Shown: positions 23,894 to 33,456, numbered from the stretch's first letter. The stretch is DNA of 64,000 nucleotides from JAUNBN01 sp036645935 (GCA_036645935.1 JAVXNE010000002.1:124001-188000), one strand, 5' to 3'. The notes: a model not told the origin generated them from the sequence alone. Program-made: numbers and translations.

Positions 23894-24094
23894 ATAGATG
23901 CTATACCTTTCAAACAATAATAGAATAATTAGGAATCATTATTTTTCAATATTCGGTACTAAAGAGTAAACTACAAAAATTCTTTTAACAGTTTATAAGT
24001 TGGCGATGTTGCTGCAAGTTTAAGCGTCAAAGCACACTTATAGGATTGTAGACGCTATAATAAAGATTGCAATACCTATTGCTCATAGCCTACT

Positions 24095-26200
24095 TTAGCC
24101 ACCCACCGATGTGGTTTTATCAATATTATGAAAAATGCTATTCCCCAATGAGTCGGTTTCAGGAACGATTACACTTTCAAAATTATAAAAGGTAATAAAG
24201 AATCCGGGCGAAAGATCGGCAAGCTGTTCTGAGCTATTATTGTCAAATTCAAACCGCCAAAGTTTTTGCCAGTCATTCAAATTTTTGAAATACAAAAAAT
24301 CCTCATCAACAACAAAGTCACGCATAGCGTTGTCCAATAGCTTCTTTGACCGCTTTGCAGTGAAATCATATTCATAAACGGTGTTTTTATCATTCAAATT
24401 TGAAAAGTAAAGCTTGTTGTTTTTTATGACAAAATAATCACTTCGGATATTCTCTAAAACGCTTGTTTGGAGGGTGTTGCAATCCAAAATCACAACTTGA
24501 TATTTGGTGTTGCTATAATAGATTTGATTGCCATCAAAACAAAAAATGCCATTTAAATCGGAAGCGATTTTTTTCATTGTTGCTGTAGCTTTAGAGATGC
24601 GGTAAAGTTCATGATCGCTTGCTAAAAATATATACTTTTCATTGAGAAAAAGCTTACAGTGCCGGAGCGTTGTAACCAGCTCAAGGTCATTCGGAGCATC
24701 CTGAACAATACCTAAAAAATACGATTTTTCTTCAGCTGAAAAAGTTAATATGGATTTTTGCTCAAAGGTTTTTAAGTCAACTTCTATGATGTTCAGTTTT
24801 AATTCACTGCTTATAAGGCAGTAAAGTGAATTTTCAAAAACATATACACTCCGTACCTGCTGATTATTTTCTTCTTCAAAAGCATTATGAAAAACATCAT
24901 CAATTGCTTTTGTTTGCGTATCATACATTTTCACCGTACCATTTTCGCAAAAAAACATTTTTGTATCTACCGCAGCATAAAAACCATTCAGTCTTGAATT
25001 ATAACTGATTTCCTGTGTTATTGTGGCGCTGCAACCAGTTAAACAAAGGGTAAGCACAAGTGTGAAAACAAGTGCTGATTTTTTAAAGTAAAAGCGAACA
25101 TGCTTATTTAAGTAGCTGAAAATAGTCAAACAAGCCATAATAAAACAGAGGAATAAAGACAATGTCAGAACACCCGCAAATGTTATGGTGTCGATTCTTT
25201 TAAACATGGGAACCGCAACATCCTCAATCAATTTCACCTCATCGCCTCTAAAAAAGCCCTGCCCGATTAGGAAGCCCACGGGGCTTGGAATTAAGTATTT
25301 CACCCATGCATTTATTGGTAAAATATATGGCAAAAACACAATTGCACAGCTTGAAAATAGAGTGATAATAATCTTTTTAAACAACGTGCTGATACACATT
25401 ATGATGAGTGCCAGCATAACACTTCCAAAAATTTTTAGTGCACTAATTGTTAAAAATGTTTCCAATAAAGAGCATTCGCTGAGCGAAGTTTTAAAATATT
25501 CAAGACTTTGCAGCGGAAAATCTCCATGAGGCAAACCATATTCAAAATTAAAATGAGAATACTCTACAACACAAAATAAAGTAGCTAAAATCGCCACAAT
25601 GATACAACTGGCAAAAATTTTAGTAACCGCAATTTTACCTCGTCCATTTTGGCTTGTAAGCAAAATCTTATCCATCTCGCTTTCGTATTCATAACAAAAA
25701 ATCGGAGAAATCAAGACTAAAATCAGCAGTATGAAAATTACATCTAAACGTTCGGAAGAAAGAAGTGCATTCCATCCGTTGTCGTAAAGGAAATATCGCT
25801 GGGAAGGATTTTCATTTGCATATTGATACTTGTTATAAATCGCATTAAACGCCCACTGCTTGGATGCATATTCATCCGCTATCGCAACTTCTTTGACAAA
25901 TTCATCGTAAGAAATAATACCATTTTCCAAATCGGAATAAAGGGTGTCGGTTCTTAATTTCGCATCATTAATACGCCTGTATTCTGTTTCTATTAACGCA
26001 GATTTTTCTTCTGTAACCAGCCCCGAAAAACGGCTGTCATATTCAAAAAACAACTCTTTATTATCTTCAACAAAAAGGTTGATGTTATCATTTGAAACTG
26101 CAAGAAAGATGATTTTTAAAAGTATAAATATGAATATAATTAAGATACCTTTTCTTTTTAAAAGCATTTTTTCAAACTCAAATCCGAGTAGCTTTTTCAA
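24095..26200 (-). CDS. ABC-2-type permease fused to beta-propeller-like domain
   Basis: Residues 1-370 look like an ABC-2 permease: N-terminal membrane anchor, large outside loop, then five or six hydrophobic segments. A further hydrophobic segment (about residues 373-390) ends in LTLCLTGC, a lipobox-like sequence. The remaining 310 residues have repeated short beta motifs (VRSVYVFENSLYCLIS, GNQIYYSNTKYQVVI, NNKLYFSNLNDKN) like DUF5050 or WD-type propellers, probably outside the cell. Start is TTG 26200, 8 nt from GGGGG and overlapping the previous stop (TTGA). No internal start with a ribosome-binding site precedes the lipobox, so it is a true fusion. Last gene of the cargo operon. Confidence 0.75.
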   Translation of the reverse strand: MKKLLGFEFEKMLLKRKGILIIFIFILLKIIFLAVSNDNINLFVEDNKELFFEYDSRFSGLVTEEKSALIETEYRRINDAKLRTDTLYSDLENGIISYDEFVKEVAIADEYASKQWAFNAIYNKYQYANENPSQRYFLYDNGWNALLSSERLDVIFILLILVLISPIFCYEYESEMDKILLTSQNGRGKIAVTKIFASCIIVAILATLFCVVEYSHFNFEYGLPHGDFPLQSLEYFKTSLSECSLLETFLTISALKIFGSVMLALIIMCISTLFKKIIITLFSSCAIVFLPYILPINAWVKYLIPSPVGFLIGQGFFRGDEVKLIEDVAVPMFKRIDTITFAGVLTLSLFLCFIMACLTIFSYLNKHVRFYFKKSALVFTLVLTLCLTGCSATITQEISYNSRLNGFYAAVDTKMFFCENGTVKMYDTQTKAIDDVFHNAFEEENNQQVRSVYVFENSLYCLISSELKLNIIEVDLKTFEQKSILTFSAEEKSYFLGIVQDAPNDLELVTTLRHCKLFLNEKYIFLASDHELYRISKATATMKKIASDLNGIFCFDGNQIYYSNTKYQVVILDCNTLQTSVLENIRSDYFVIKNNKLYFSNLNDKNTVYEYDFTAKRSKKLLDNAMRDFVVDEDFLYFKNLNDWQKLWRFEFDNNSSEQLADLSPGFFITFYNFESVIVPETDSLGNSIFHNIDKTTSVGG

Positions 26201-27390
26201 ATATACCACCCCCTTTTTTTCGAGCTTACACAAATAGCCAGAAGTGTACCACAGCATACAAAAGCAGAAAAAAAGGCTTTTATACTGTAAGTGCTGATTG
26301 GTATATCGAATATTCTTACAACAGAAAAGACTTTAAAAATTTCGGTCGGAGTTAAAAGGGACGCAGGATTAAAAAGATTGAGCATTTCATAAAAGTGTCT
26401 TCCACTTAAATCCGAAAGAAATATGAGCAAAAAAATGATGGAAATATTTATGATAAAAGGGAATATGATTTTCTTGGGGAACTGTGATATTAGCAGAATT
26501 AAACTGCTTACAGATAAAATACTAAGAGCTTTTATCCCGAAGAAAACAAAGCAGTATCCTAAAATTGAAATGTTTAATGGTGTATTTTTAAACTCCTTAA
26601 TCCCATATAGCGGAGATAACACGCCATCAAATCCATATCGCAAACCGAATGTTGCGATATCACAAAGGAAAAACCACATGCATATCGATAATACAAAAAT
26701 AATTGCGGCAAAATATTTAGCAAGTGCCGTCTTGACACCGCCGCTTTGTGATACCTGTAAAATCAAGTTCATTCCGGTTTCTTTCTCTGTCACAAATACA
26801 GGTGTTAGTGCAAAAACGCATAATAAGAAAATTAGAATACTCGAAAAATTATATTTAAAAAGCGCTTCAAACCCATTGTAGTCATAAAAACTTTCTATTT
26901 TTCGGTTTTGATATAAGTCGGCTATCATCTCGTTTTTTTGCACTTCATAGGTGTTATTCTGGCTTTTGAAAAATTCAGCGTTAAGGATTGCTTTGTTTGC
27001 AATTTCTTTTGAGTAAGATGAATAGTTAAACGCATAATTCATAGGTTCAAAAAAGTCAAATTTAAACAAATTGAAATCGCCCATAATATAGCCGGTATAG
27101 GTATTTTCATCATAATCCTTGCTGTATGTAAATTCAGAGATTTCATTCAAAAGACGCTTATATTCGCCTACAATCAACTGAATTTTGCTATCCGTCATTT
27201 TGCCTGAAACGTCAGAATAAATTTCAGCGTATGCGCTTTGTGCTTTGCCGATTTTATCATTTCTGAATTTACCATACATCTCATAGGATGAAAAAATCTT
27301 AAAGATATTGAGTGCTGTAAAAATAATGAGCACAATCAAAATGCTCTTTTTAAAAAAGTTCTTTCTCATTTCAAAAAAGACAAGCCGCAT
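26197..27390 (-). CDS. ABC-2-type permease
   Basis: A 397-residue membrane protein: one N-terminal membrane segment (KKSILIVLIIFTALNIF), a soluble outer region of about 150 residues, then five or six hydrophobic segments and the phrase VFVTEKETGMNLILQ, which is typical of ABC-2 exporters of the lantibiotic-immunity or antibiotic type. It pairs with the ATPase upstream (3-nt gap) and the fused permease downstream. Substrate is unknown. ATG 27390 follows AAGGAGG. Confidence 0.85.
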   Translation of the reverse strand: MRLVFFEMRKNFFKKSILIVLIIFTALNIFKIFSSYEMYGKFRNDKIGKAQSAYAEIYSDVSGKMTDSKIQLIVGEYKRLLNEISEFTYSKDYDENTYTGYIMGDFNLFKFDFFEPMNYAFNYSSYSKEIANKAILNAEFFKSQNNTYEVQKNEMIADLYQNRKIESFYDYNGFEALFKYNFSSILIFLLCVFALTPVFVTEKETGMNLILQVSQSGGVKTALAKYFAAIIFVLSICMWFFLCDIATFGLRYGFDGVLSPLYGIKEFKNTPLNISILGYCFVFFGIKALSILSVSSLILLISQFPKKIIFPFIINISIIFLLIFLSDLSGRHFYEMLNLFNPASLLTPTEIFKVFSVVRIFDIPISTYSIKAFFSAFVCCGTLLAICVSSKKRGWYI

Positions 27391-27392
27391 TG

Positions 27393-28256
27393 TTATTCCT
27401 CCTTGAAATGGTATAGAAATACGTCCTCTAAAGATGGTGCAGTCTGCTTGCAGTTGACATCGGGAGGAGTATCACTGATAATTTTCAAATGGTAGTTTCC
27501 GCACTGGTGAAGGATATTGCTGATGTTAAATGTATCAATATATTTCCCAATCGTATCATCGGTTGCAGTAACGCTCCATACTTTTCCTAACATACTTGCT
27601 GTTAAGTTTTCAGGACTGTTTTTGGCAATCAATTCGCCTGCACCAAGTAAAATAATATCGTTGGCTATATGCTCAACGTCGGAGACGATATGGGTTGATA
27701 AAATAACGATTCTCCCGGCTGACAGCTTAGATATAATATTCCGAAAGCGAATACGTTCTTTTGGATCAAGCCCAGCTGTCGGTTCGTCTAAAATCAAAAG
27801 CTCAGGGTCAGACAACATAGCCTGAGCAATTCCTAAGCGTTGACGCATACCGCCTGAATATGAGCCGATGCGCTTATCCGCCTCATCTGATAAATTCACC
27901 ATAGAAAGAAGCTCTTCCGATTTTTGTACCCCGTCTTTGTGGGATAATCCTTTTACAGCAGCTATATAGTGCAAAAATTCTCGTGCTTTAAAGTCCTTAT
28001 AGAACACTGGATATTGCGGCAGATATCCGATTTTTGAAACATATTGCAGCTTTAAGTCTTTCACATCTTTCCCATCGCACAAAATCTTACCGCTATCGGC
28101 TGACAAAATACCTGTGATAATATTGATTAGCGTTGTTTTGCCAGCACCGTTTGGTCCGAGCAGTCCGTACACTCCGTTTTTTAGTTCCAAATTCACATTT
28201 TTTAGAGCATACCTTCCACCATATTTTTTTGAAACATTTGATATAGTAAGCTGCAT
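27393..28256 (-). CDS. ABC transporter ATP-binding protein
   Basis: Drives the two permeases downstream. Walker A is LLGPNGAGKTTLIN (residues about 33-46), the signature is YSGGMRQRLGIAQAM, Walker B is LLILDEPTAGLDP, and the H-loop His is in VILSTHIVSDVEH. The 287-residue length and C-terminal tail fit the ABC-2 exporter (CcmA-like) group. It lies between the lipoprotein and the first permease with gaps of only 2-12 nt. Confidence 0.94.
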   Translation of the reverse strand: MQLTISNVSKKYGGRYALKNVNLELKNGVYGLLGPNGAGKTTLINIITGILSADSGKILCDGKDVKDLKLQYVSKIGYLPQYPVFYKDFKAREFLHYIAAVKGLSHKDGVQKSEELLSMVNLSDEADKRIGSYSGGMRQRLGIAQAMLSDPELLILDEPTAGLDPKERIRFRNIISKLSAGRIVILSTHIVSDVEHIANDIILLGAGELIAKNSPENLTASMLGKVWSVTATDDTIGKYIDTFNISNILHQCGNYHLKIISDTPPDVNCKQTAPSLEDVFLYHFKEE

Positions 28257-28268
28257 GATTCCACCCCC

Positions 28269-30359
28269 TTAGAAGTTATAGCTTTCAGCAAAATCATTTC
28301 CGTCAAGGTTGTAAATGGCAATTGCTGTGGTTTCATTGCTGATAAAAAATTTATAAAAAAATGATTTTTCAGTGCTCACATCAAAACCACTGTCCCATTC
28401 TTTGATGATCTCCATGGTCATCATGTCATAAACCCGATAATGATAGTTGATGCTGCCGTTTTTATTTTGTTCTAAGACAGTAACAATCTTTTGACCGTTT
28501 GGTGTCACAAATGCTTTCTGACTTTCATTTTTATCCTTAAAGGTATATTCTTTCAATGACTTGGTAGAAAAGTCGATGCTATAAGCCCTTCCGTTTGAAT
28601 TTTTTCCTAATGGGAAGTTGTTTTCATCAATGAAAGAGAAGGTATTTGTCAATATAAAATGATTCGTGTCAGCATCTTTGTTTTTATAATATTTCAGATT
28701 TCGCCCATTTGCATCAACCATTCCGAAAACCGGAATGCTCGCTCGTTCAGATAATGCTTCATCGCCAAAAAATGCAATGCTCTTGTCGTCGTTGCAAAAT
28801 TTCAAATTGTATATTCCGATAAGCCCGCTTACTGTATTTTGGCTAAAGTCAATCACCGTACTTATATTCTTAGTCGAAAGCTCGCAGCTTAGAAGTTTCC
28901 CGCCAACCGCACAAGCAACTCTACTGCCATTTTTAGATATGGCTATATTTTGAGGATGAATCGGGATATTCGCTCCGAGTATCTCTGACAAATTATATCG
29001 TGATTTTTCGGCGAGGTTTTTATCTAAAATAATTAAGTTAGTCGGTGGAATGGAAGTCATCGCACCTTCTTGAATCTCCGTAAAAGCAACAGCATAACCG
29101 CCCTCGAAAGGATATAGTGCTGAAAAAGCTCGCCCTTCAAAGAAATCCTTTGATTGCTTTAAAATTTCACCTGTTGATTGATCAATGACGCTGATTTTTT
29201 TGGTAAGAACAGCAATATCATTTTGGAGAGTCAGCAAAATATCATTTTTATCGCTAAAACTGTTCAAGGCTTTTGACAATGGCTCTAAGCTTGAAGCCGG
29301 AATATTTGATACTTGCCCGCCATTTGACCCGGCATTTATTTGTGCGTCTTTAGGCTCCTTGTTTTCGTTTATTAACAGCTTTGATTTTGTCTTGTTAAAA
29401 AGCACATAATTCTTTTTATAGTCTTGATTTATGGGCACACTGACGGCATAAATTGTATTCATTCTTTCATAGCTGCTGATGTCTATTTCAAATTTGCATT
29501 CTGTGACCTTGCCCTTTTCAATGGCGTATTCTAAAAAGTTTTTGCCATTCACCAAAACCGGCTTGTGATTGACATAGATTGTTGTTCGGTACAAAGCGGT
29601 GTCCCCACCATAAGCTTTAAATGAAAGCTGAGTTTTTCCTTTTCCGCTAATTTTATCTGCGTTTTGGTTGCCGCTTAGTTCAAAAACGGGGGCATAGTCA
29701 AGTTCATTTGTACCGTCAGCATTTTTGTATTCATCAAGCTTTTCTTTTGGAATTGTATTTAGCGCCCCGTTTTTAAGTGACGAAAAATCCGTGTTTGGTG
29801 GTTGCTTGTCAATAGAAATCGTCAAAGGTGTCATTTGCAGAGCATTGTGATATACGCCAAATGCTGGATTATTCTCACTTTCGGGCATATAGGAAGGTAT
29901 CAGAATTCCAGCGAAATAAACTCCGATCTTATCGCCCACATTGCCACTGGTGGGAGTAATTAACAAATCAAACTCTATCGTTTCTGATGGGACAAGATTA
30001 AAAATGTGCATTTGCTCATTTTCCGCTATTGTTTTGCCATCTATTTGAATTTCATAGTTTTGGGCAACGCCATTAGCAAAGGCAAGAAATCCAACTTCTG
30101 TTTTAACTTCATCTCCACAGATGAACATCGGTATTCGAACGCTTTCGCCATTATAGGTAAAACTGCCGTCACCTTGGTTGTCACGGAGTCCCAAACGGTA
30201 GCTTCCAATGGTTGAATTTTCATTTCCGCTATTCTCAATATCAAAAGGGTTGCCAGCACTGCTGACGCTCCCGTCCGAATTGGGTTTTGGCTTGCCGCAA
30301 GACGTGAACACGACACAAAAAATCATTGCGAGCGCTATAAGTAATGCTGTCTTTTTCAT
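28269..30359 (-). CDS. Large surface lipoprotein of the ABC cargo operon
   Basis: A 696-residue protein with a lipoprotein signal peptide: MKKTALLIALAMIFCVVFTSCG, Cys 21 lipidated. Residues 60-330 are beta-rich with no family I recognise. The C-terminal 330 residues show propeller-like repeats (GGYAVAFTEIQEGAM, SRVACAVGGKLLSC, CNDDKSIAFFGDEA, GQKIVTVLEQNKNG). It may be the outside sensor or binding subunit for the exporter. ATG 30359 follows AAGGAGG. A strong terminator-like hairpin lies right upstream (30387-30425). Confidence 0.75.
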   Translation of the reverse strand: MKKTALLIALAMIFCVVFTSCGKPKPNSDGSVSSAGNPFDIENSGNENSTIGSYRLGLRDNQGDGSFTYNGESVRIPMFICGDEVKTEVGFLAFANGVAQNYEIQIDGKTIAENEQMHIFNLVPSETIEFDLLITPTSGNVGDKIGVYFAGILIPSYMPESENNPAFGVYHNALQMTPLTISIDKQPPNTDFSSLKNGALNTIPKEKLDEYKNADGTNELDYAPVFELSGNQNADKISGKGKTQLSFKAYGGDTALYRTTIYVNHKPVLVNGKNFLEYAIEKGKVTECKFEIDISSYERMNTIYAVSVPINQDYKKNYVLFNKTKSKLLINENKEPKDAQINAGSNGGQVSNIPASSLEPLSKALNSFSDKNDILLTLQNDIAVLTKKISVIDQSTGEILKQSKDFFEGRAFSALYPFEGGYAVAFTEIQEGAMTSIPPTNLIILDKNLAEKSRYNLSEILGANIPIHPQNIAISKNGSRVACAVGGKLLSCELSTKNISTVIDFSQNTVSGLIGIYNLKFCNDDKSIAFFGDEALSERASIPVFGMVDANGRNLKYYKNKDADTNHFILTNTFSFIDENNFPLGKNSNGRAYSIDFSTKSLKEYTFKDKNESQKAFVTPNGQKIVTVLEQNKNGSINYHYRVYDMMTMEIIKEWDSGFDVSTEKSFFYKFFISNETTAIAIYNLDGNDFAESYNF

Positions 30360-30386
30360 GATAACCTCCTTGAAAATAAAAAAATA

Positions 30387-30425
30387 AAACAATCTACTGT
30401 TATTCATTGTAACAGTAGATTGTTT
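30387..30425 (-). terminator. Terminator or attenuator before the lipoprotein gene
   Basis: Perfect 16-bp stem AAACAATCTACTGTTA / TAACAGTAGATTGTTT with a 7-nt loop, followed on the minus strand by TTATTTTTTTATTTT. Only about 15 nt separate the T-rich stretch from the lipoprotein ribosome-binding site, which leaves no room for a promoter downstream of it. Confidence 0.85.
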
Positions 30426-30455
30426 CACACTTGCATCATAGTATTAAAGATGACC

Positions 30456-31085
30456 TTAAAGTGGCGTGATAGATAAGGAAAAATCATTGAGTTTAAAAGA
30501 GATTTTTAGTTCCGCTTTTTTTGAGGTTAATGTATTACCAAACAAGCTCCAATCTGATAACCCACTCAAATCAAGATAATCAGCAAACAAAAATAATTTT
30601 TCTTCGTTCATTTCTATATCAGCCTGATTTGACGCATCTTCAATTGAAATTGATATAATTTTTTGCAGATGGGTGGCTATGCCTACCGTGATTGAAACAT
30701 CATCCTCGGATATTATAATATATCTAACCGAGGCGTTTTCGTTATCTTCCAAGCCTCCATACTTTACTTCGATTAAGGATTCTGTATTGATCATGTCATT
30801 GTATCTCTGGGGTAAAATATTGTATTCTGCAAAGCTTTTTATAATATCAGAGTAGGGGATATCCGGCAAGGGGTGTTCTTCGTTTCCGATAAAAACCTGA
30901 TGTATTTGTTCTACCTGCTCAAAATCCTTATCCGATAGCCCCGGGTTATTTCTGACATTCTCTACCTGCTTTGGCGTGTTCGTAATCGTTTTATCTTTTA
31001 ATTTAAAAAGGTAATATGGCGATGATAAGGTAAGACCAATGAGCAAAACCACGCTTATAACAGATATTGTCGTTTTAAGCTTCAT
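30456..31085 (-). CDS. Membrane-anchored protein next to the histidine kinase
   Basis: A 209-residue protein with one N-terminal membrane segment (TTISVISVVLLIGLTLSSPYYLF) and a soluble outer part. I do not recognise a family. The start overlaps the end of the histidine kinase gene by 11 nt, so the two are co-translated. Position suggests an accessory of the sensor kinase. The rest is acidic with beta-type stretches (SVRYIIISEDDVSITVGIATHL). Confidence 0.7.
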   Translation of the reverse strand: MKLKTTISVISVVLLIGLTLSSPYYLFKLKDKTITNTPKQVENVRNNPGLSDKDFEQVEQIHQVFIGNEEHPLPDIPYSDIIKSFAEYNILPQRYNDMINTESLIEVKYGGLEDNENASVRYIIISEDDVSITVGIATHLQKIISISIEDASNQADIEMNEEKLFLFADYLDLSGLSDWSLFGNTLTSKKAELKISFKLNDFSLSITPL

Positions 31086-32436
31086 CGTGTATTACCTCCA
31101 AATAAAATTTTACGGTTGTTCCTTTTCCTATTTCACTTTTCACCTCTAAAGGCGAGCCATGTAGGACTGCTATTTTTTCACAAAGTGAAAGTCCAATGCC
31201 GGAACCTCCTTTTTCTCTGCTTCTTGATTTATCCACCACATAAAATGGCTGTGTTATCTTTTCAAGCTCACTTTTTTTCATTCCTAAGCCATCATCAGTT
31301 ACACTTATTTCGTACTTGTCGTGAACAATTTTGCCTGTGACAAGTATTGTTTTCGCTTCTGCATTTTTCGCATTTTGATAGAGATTTCTAAGCACGATTT
31401 CGATTAAAGTAATATCGGCTAACACATTGCATTTTTGAAAATCTTTGGAATAGCTTGATAAGATTTTATCAGCCGGAACAGGCACTATGCTTACATATTC
31501 ACTTGATAACGAAAACAAATCCATCAGCTTCAAAGATAACTCATTTATTCTTTTGCTTTCTTTAAAAATAGAATTGGCGGCTCTAATTTGAATTTGGGGT
31601 TCATACTCCTTGCTTCGAAGCATATCAGCATAACCCATAATGGATGTCATAGGCGTTTTGAGCTCGTGAGTGAAATTTGTTATAAATTCGTTTTTGTTTT
31701 CATTTGCCGTGGTTAGTTCATTTATCTTGTTTTCTATTTCAGCAGCCATAAGGTCAAAGCTTTTGGAAAGTTCTCCAATTTCATCTAAAGAATTTATATT
31801 CGTCCTTTCGCCGTAGGCACCCGCAGCAATCTTCTTGCTCGTATGAATCAGTTTTTTAAGGGACTTTGTAACGAAGCCGGAAAAAATGATAATTACGATA
31901 CACGAAATGCCAATTAACGTGGCAGCTAATATTAAAAAGAACTGATATTGAAGGTTTCTTTCGTCAAAAACCGAAGTGATATCAAACCGTGCTACAAAAA
32001 CAGTAGACTGATCCGTCAATTGCAAGACAGAATAAATAAACATAAACACATCATCGCCCATTTTTTTTACTTCATAGGCAATACCATCGGATAGCTTGAC
32101 TTGCTCTAAAGGAAGCCAGACATTTTGATTCATTCGAGTTTCAATAGCATTACCGTATTTATCGTACAAGCCAATTTCTGCATTTCCGGTGTATTCAAAT
32201 ACGCTATTTAGCACAGAGGTAATATCTCCTCGAGTTAATTCTCCTTTTTTCAATTTTAACTCGGAAATATTTTTTTCTATCAGAAATTTTTCGGTAATAT
32301 ATTGATTCACATTTTGCCTGCTTACTAAATTCAAGGATCTTTCAAAGTTCCGTGAAATCATGAAATAGCCGCCGAAGGTAAAAACGACAGTTAGAAGAAC
32401 AATAATAAACAATATTATTTTTGTAGTTAGCTTCAT
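31075..32436 (-). CDS. Sensor histidine kinase
   Basis: A 453-residue two-membrane-segment kinase: segment at residues 5-27, a sensor loop of about 130 residues outside the cell, a second segment near 165-187, a HAMP domain (KKLIHTSKKIAAGAYGERTNI), the H-box FTHELKTPMTSIMGYADML with phospho-His, then an ATPase domain with N-box RNLYQNAKNA, G1 DDGLGMKKSEL and G2 GSGIGLSLC. It overlaps the response regulator by 4 nt (ATGA). It probably senses the substrate of the ABC exporter. Confidence 0.95.
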   Translation of the reverse strand: MKLTTKIILFIIVLLTVVFTFGGYFMISRNFERSLNLVSRQNVNQYITEKFLIEKNISELKLKKGELTRGDITSVLNSVFEYTGNAEIGLYDKYGNAIETRMNQNVWLPLEQVKLSDGIAYEVKKMGDDVFMFIYSVLQLTDQSTVFVARFDITSVFDERNLQYQFFLILAATLIGISCIVIIIFSGFVTKSLKKLIHTSKKIAAGAYGERTNINSLDEIGELSKSFDLMAAEIENKINELTTANENKNEFITNFTHELKTPMTSIMGYADMLRSKEYEPQIQIRAANSIFKESKRINELSLKLMDLFSLSSEYVSIVPVPADKILSSYSKDFQKCNVLADITLIEIVLRNLYQNAKNAEAKTILVTGKIVHDKYEISVTDDGLGMKKSELEKITQPFYVVDKSRSREKGGSGIGLSLCEKIAVLHGSPLEVKSEIGKGTTVKFYLEVIHDEA

Positions 32437-33092
32437 TTGTCTACCACCAATTTGTAGCCTAAACCATAAACGGTTTGTATTTTATCGCTCCAAGACAGCT
32501 TATTCCGTAATCGTTGAATATGTAAATCCAGAGTACGGGTATTGCCGTCCCATTCCTCGCCCCATACCTTTTCGTAAAGACGTTCTTTATACAAAACGAC
32601 ATTTTTATTTTGTGCCAATACAACCAACAAATCAAATTCTTTTGTTGTCAATGATATAGGTTCATTTGATTTTTTTATACTTCTGGAGACAATATTGATG
32701 ATTACATCTTCTATTTCTAACAGTTTTTTACCTTTGCCGACTCTTCTTAAAACTGTTTCTATCCTTGCAAGCAGTTCTTCCACTTCAAATGGCTTTACGA
32801 TATAGTCATCTGCTCCCATTTGTAACCCTTTTACTTTATCGCTCAAGCTACCTTTTGCAGTAATAAAAATAACGGGAATACATAATGGCTCAATATACTT
32901 CATTAGCTCATAACCGTCTACTTCCGGAAGCATAATATCGAGTAAAATCAAATCGTATTCATTCTCTTCTATAAAATCCGCAGCGGTTTTCCCATCATAT
33001 ACAGGTGTATATTCGTAATTTGTATGCGTTAAACTTGTACAAATGATATCAGAAATAGCTGCGTTGTCCTCTACCACTAAAATTTTAATCAT
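32433..33092 (-). CDS. OmpR/PhoB-family response regulator
   Basis: A 220-residue regulator: receiver domain with EDN acidic pair, phospho-Asp in LILLDIMLPEVDG, Thr in VIFITAKG and Lys in DDYIVKPFE; then a winged-helix domain (PISLTTKEFDLLVVLAQNKNVVLYKERLYEKVWG, TRTLDLHIQRLRNKL). ATG 33092 follows AAGGTG and removes an N-terminal stretch that overlaps the small HTH gene. It is the partner of the kinase right after it. Confidence 0.95.
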   Translation of the reverse strand: MIKILVVEDNAAISDIICTSLTHTNYEYTPVYDGKTAADFIEENEYDLILLDIMLPEVDGYELMKYIEPLCIPVIFITAKGSLSDKVKGLQMGADDYIVKPFEVEELLARIETVLRRVGKGKKLLEIEDVIINIVSRSIKKSNEPISLTTKEFDLLVVLAQNKNVVLYKERLYEKVWGEEWDGNTRTLDLHIQRLRNKLSWSDKIQTVYGLGYKLVVDK

Positions 33093-33270
33093 TCTTATTT
33101 TGCACCTTCTTTCTTGGATCAACAGGTTTGTTAGCGTTACGAGGAATACACCAGGAACGCCCAAATCGAATTAACCCTTCAATCCGTTCATCTTGGCAAT
33201 ATTTATTAACTCTGCGTTCAGAAACACCCCATTTATACGATGCTTCTCTAACGGAAATATAGTCTTCCAT
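33085..33270 (-). CDS. Small helix-turn-helix protein
   Basis: A 61-residue protein: MEDYISVREASYKWGVSERRVNKYCQ, then IRFGRSWCIPRNANKP, a short DNA-binding helix-turn-helix with a wing, similar to excisionase/MerR-type fragments seen on mobile elements. It is the first gene of the cargo operon and overlaps the start of the response regulator by 8 nt. It follows AGGAGAG and a strong promoter. Function unknown; it may regulate the operon. Confidence 0.7.
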   Translation of the reverse strand: MEDYISVREASYKWGVSERRVNKYCQDERIEGLIRFGRSWCIPRNANKPVDPRKKVQNKND

Positions 33271-33306
33271 TGTAAACTCTCCTAAGAATATAAAATTTCA
33301 TTTTAT

Positions 33307-33335
33307 ATTATATACCAATATTAGAATATAATCAA
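33307..33335 (-). promoter_or_regulatory. Promoter of the two-component/ABC cargo operon
   Basis: Minus-strand TTGATT (33330-33335), 17-nt spacer, TATAAT (33307-33312), 37 nt upstream of the first start codon. Confidence 0.8.
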
Positions 33336-33406
33336 GGCTTTTACCGAGCTTATGGTTGCTAAAGAACTGTCCGTTATAAAAACAACTGTTAAAGGCTTAT
33401 GTAAGG

Positions 33407-33449
33407 CAAAAGACCAGACAGAGGAATAAAATCTCTGTTTGTTCTTTTG
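33407..33449 (-). terminator. Hairpin after the CHAP gene
   Basis: CAAAAGACCAGACAGAG and CTCTGTTTGTTCTTTTG form a long stem with two imperfect positions; lies 8 nt after the CHAP gene stop. The sequence GGCTTATGTAA is adjacent (33395-33405), similar to the word at other cargo borders. Confidence 0.55.
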
Positions 33450-33456
33450 CCAATTT

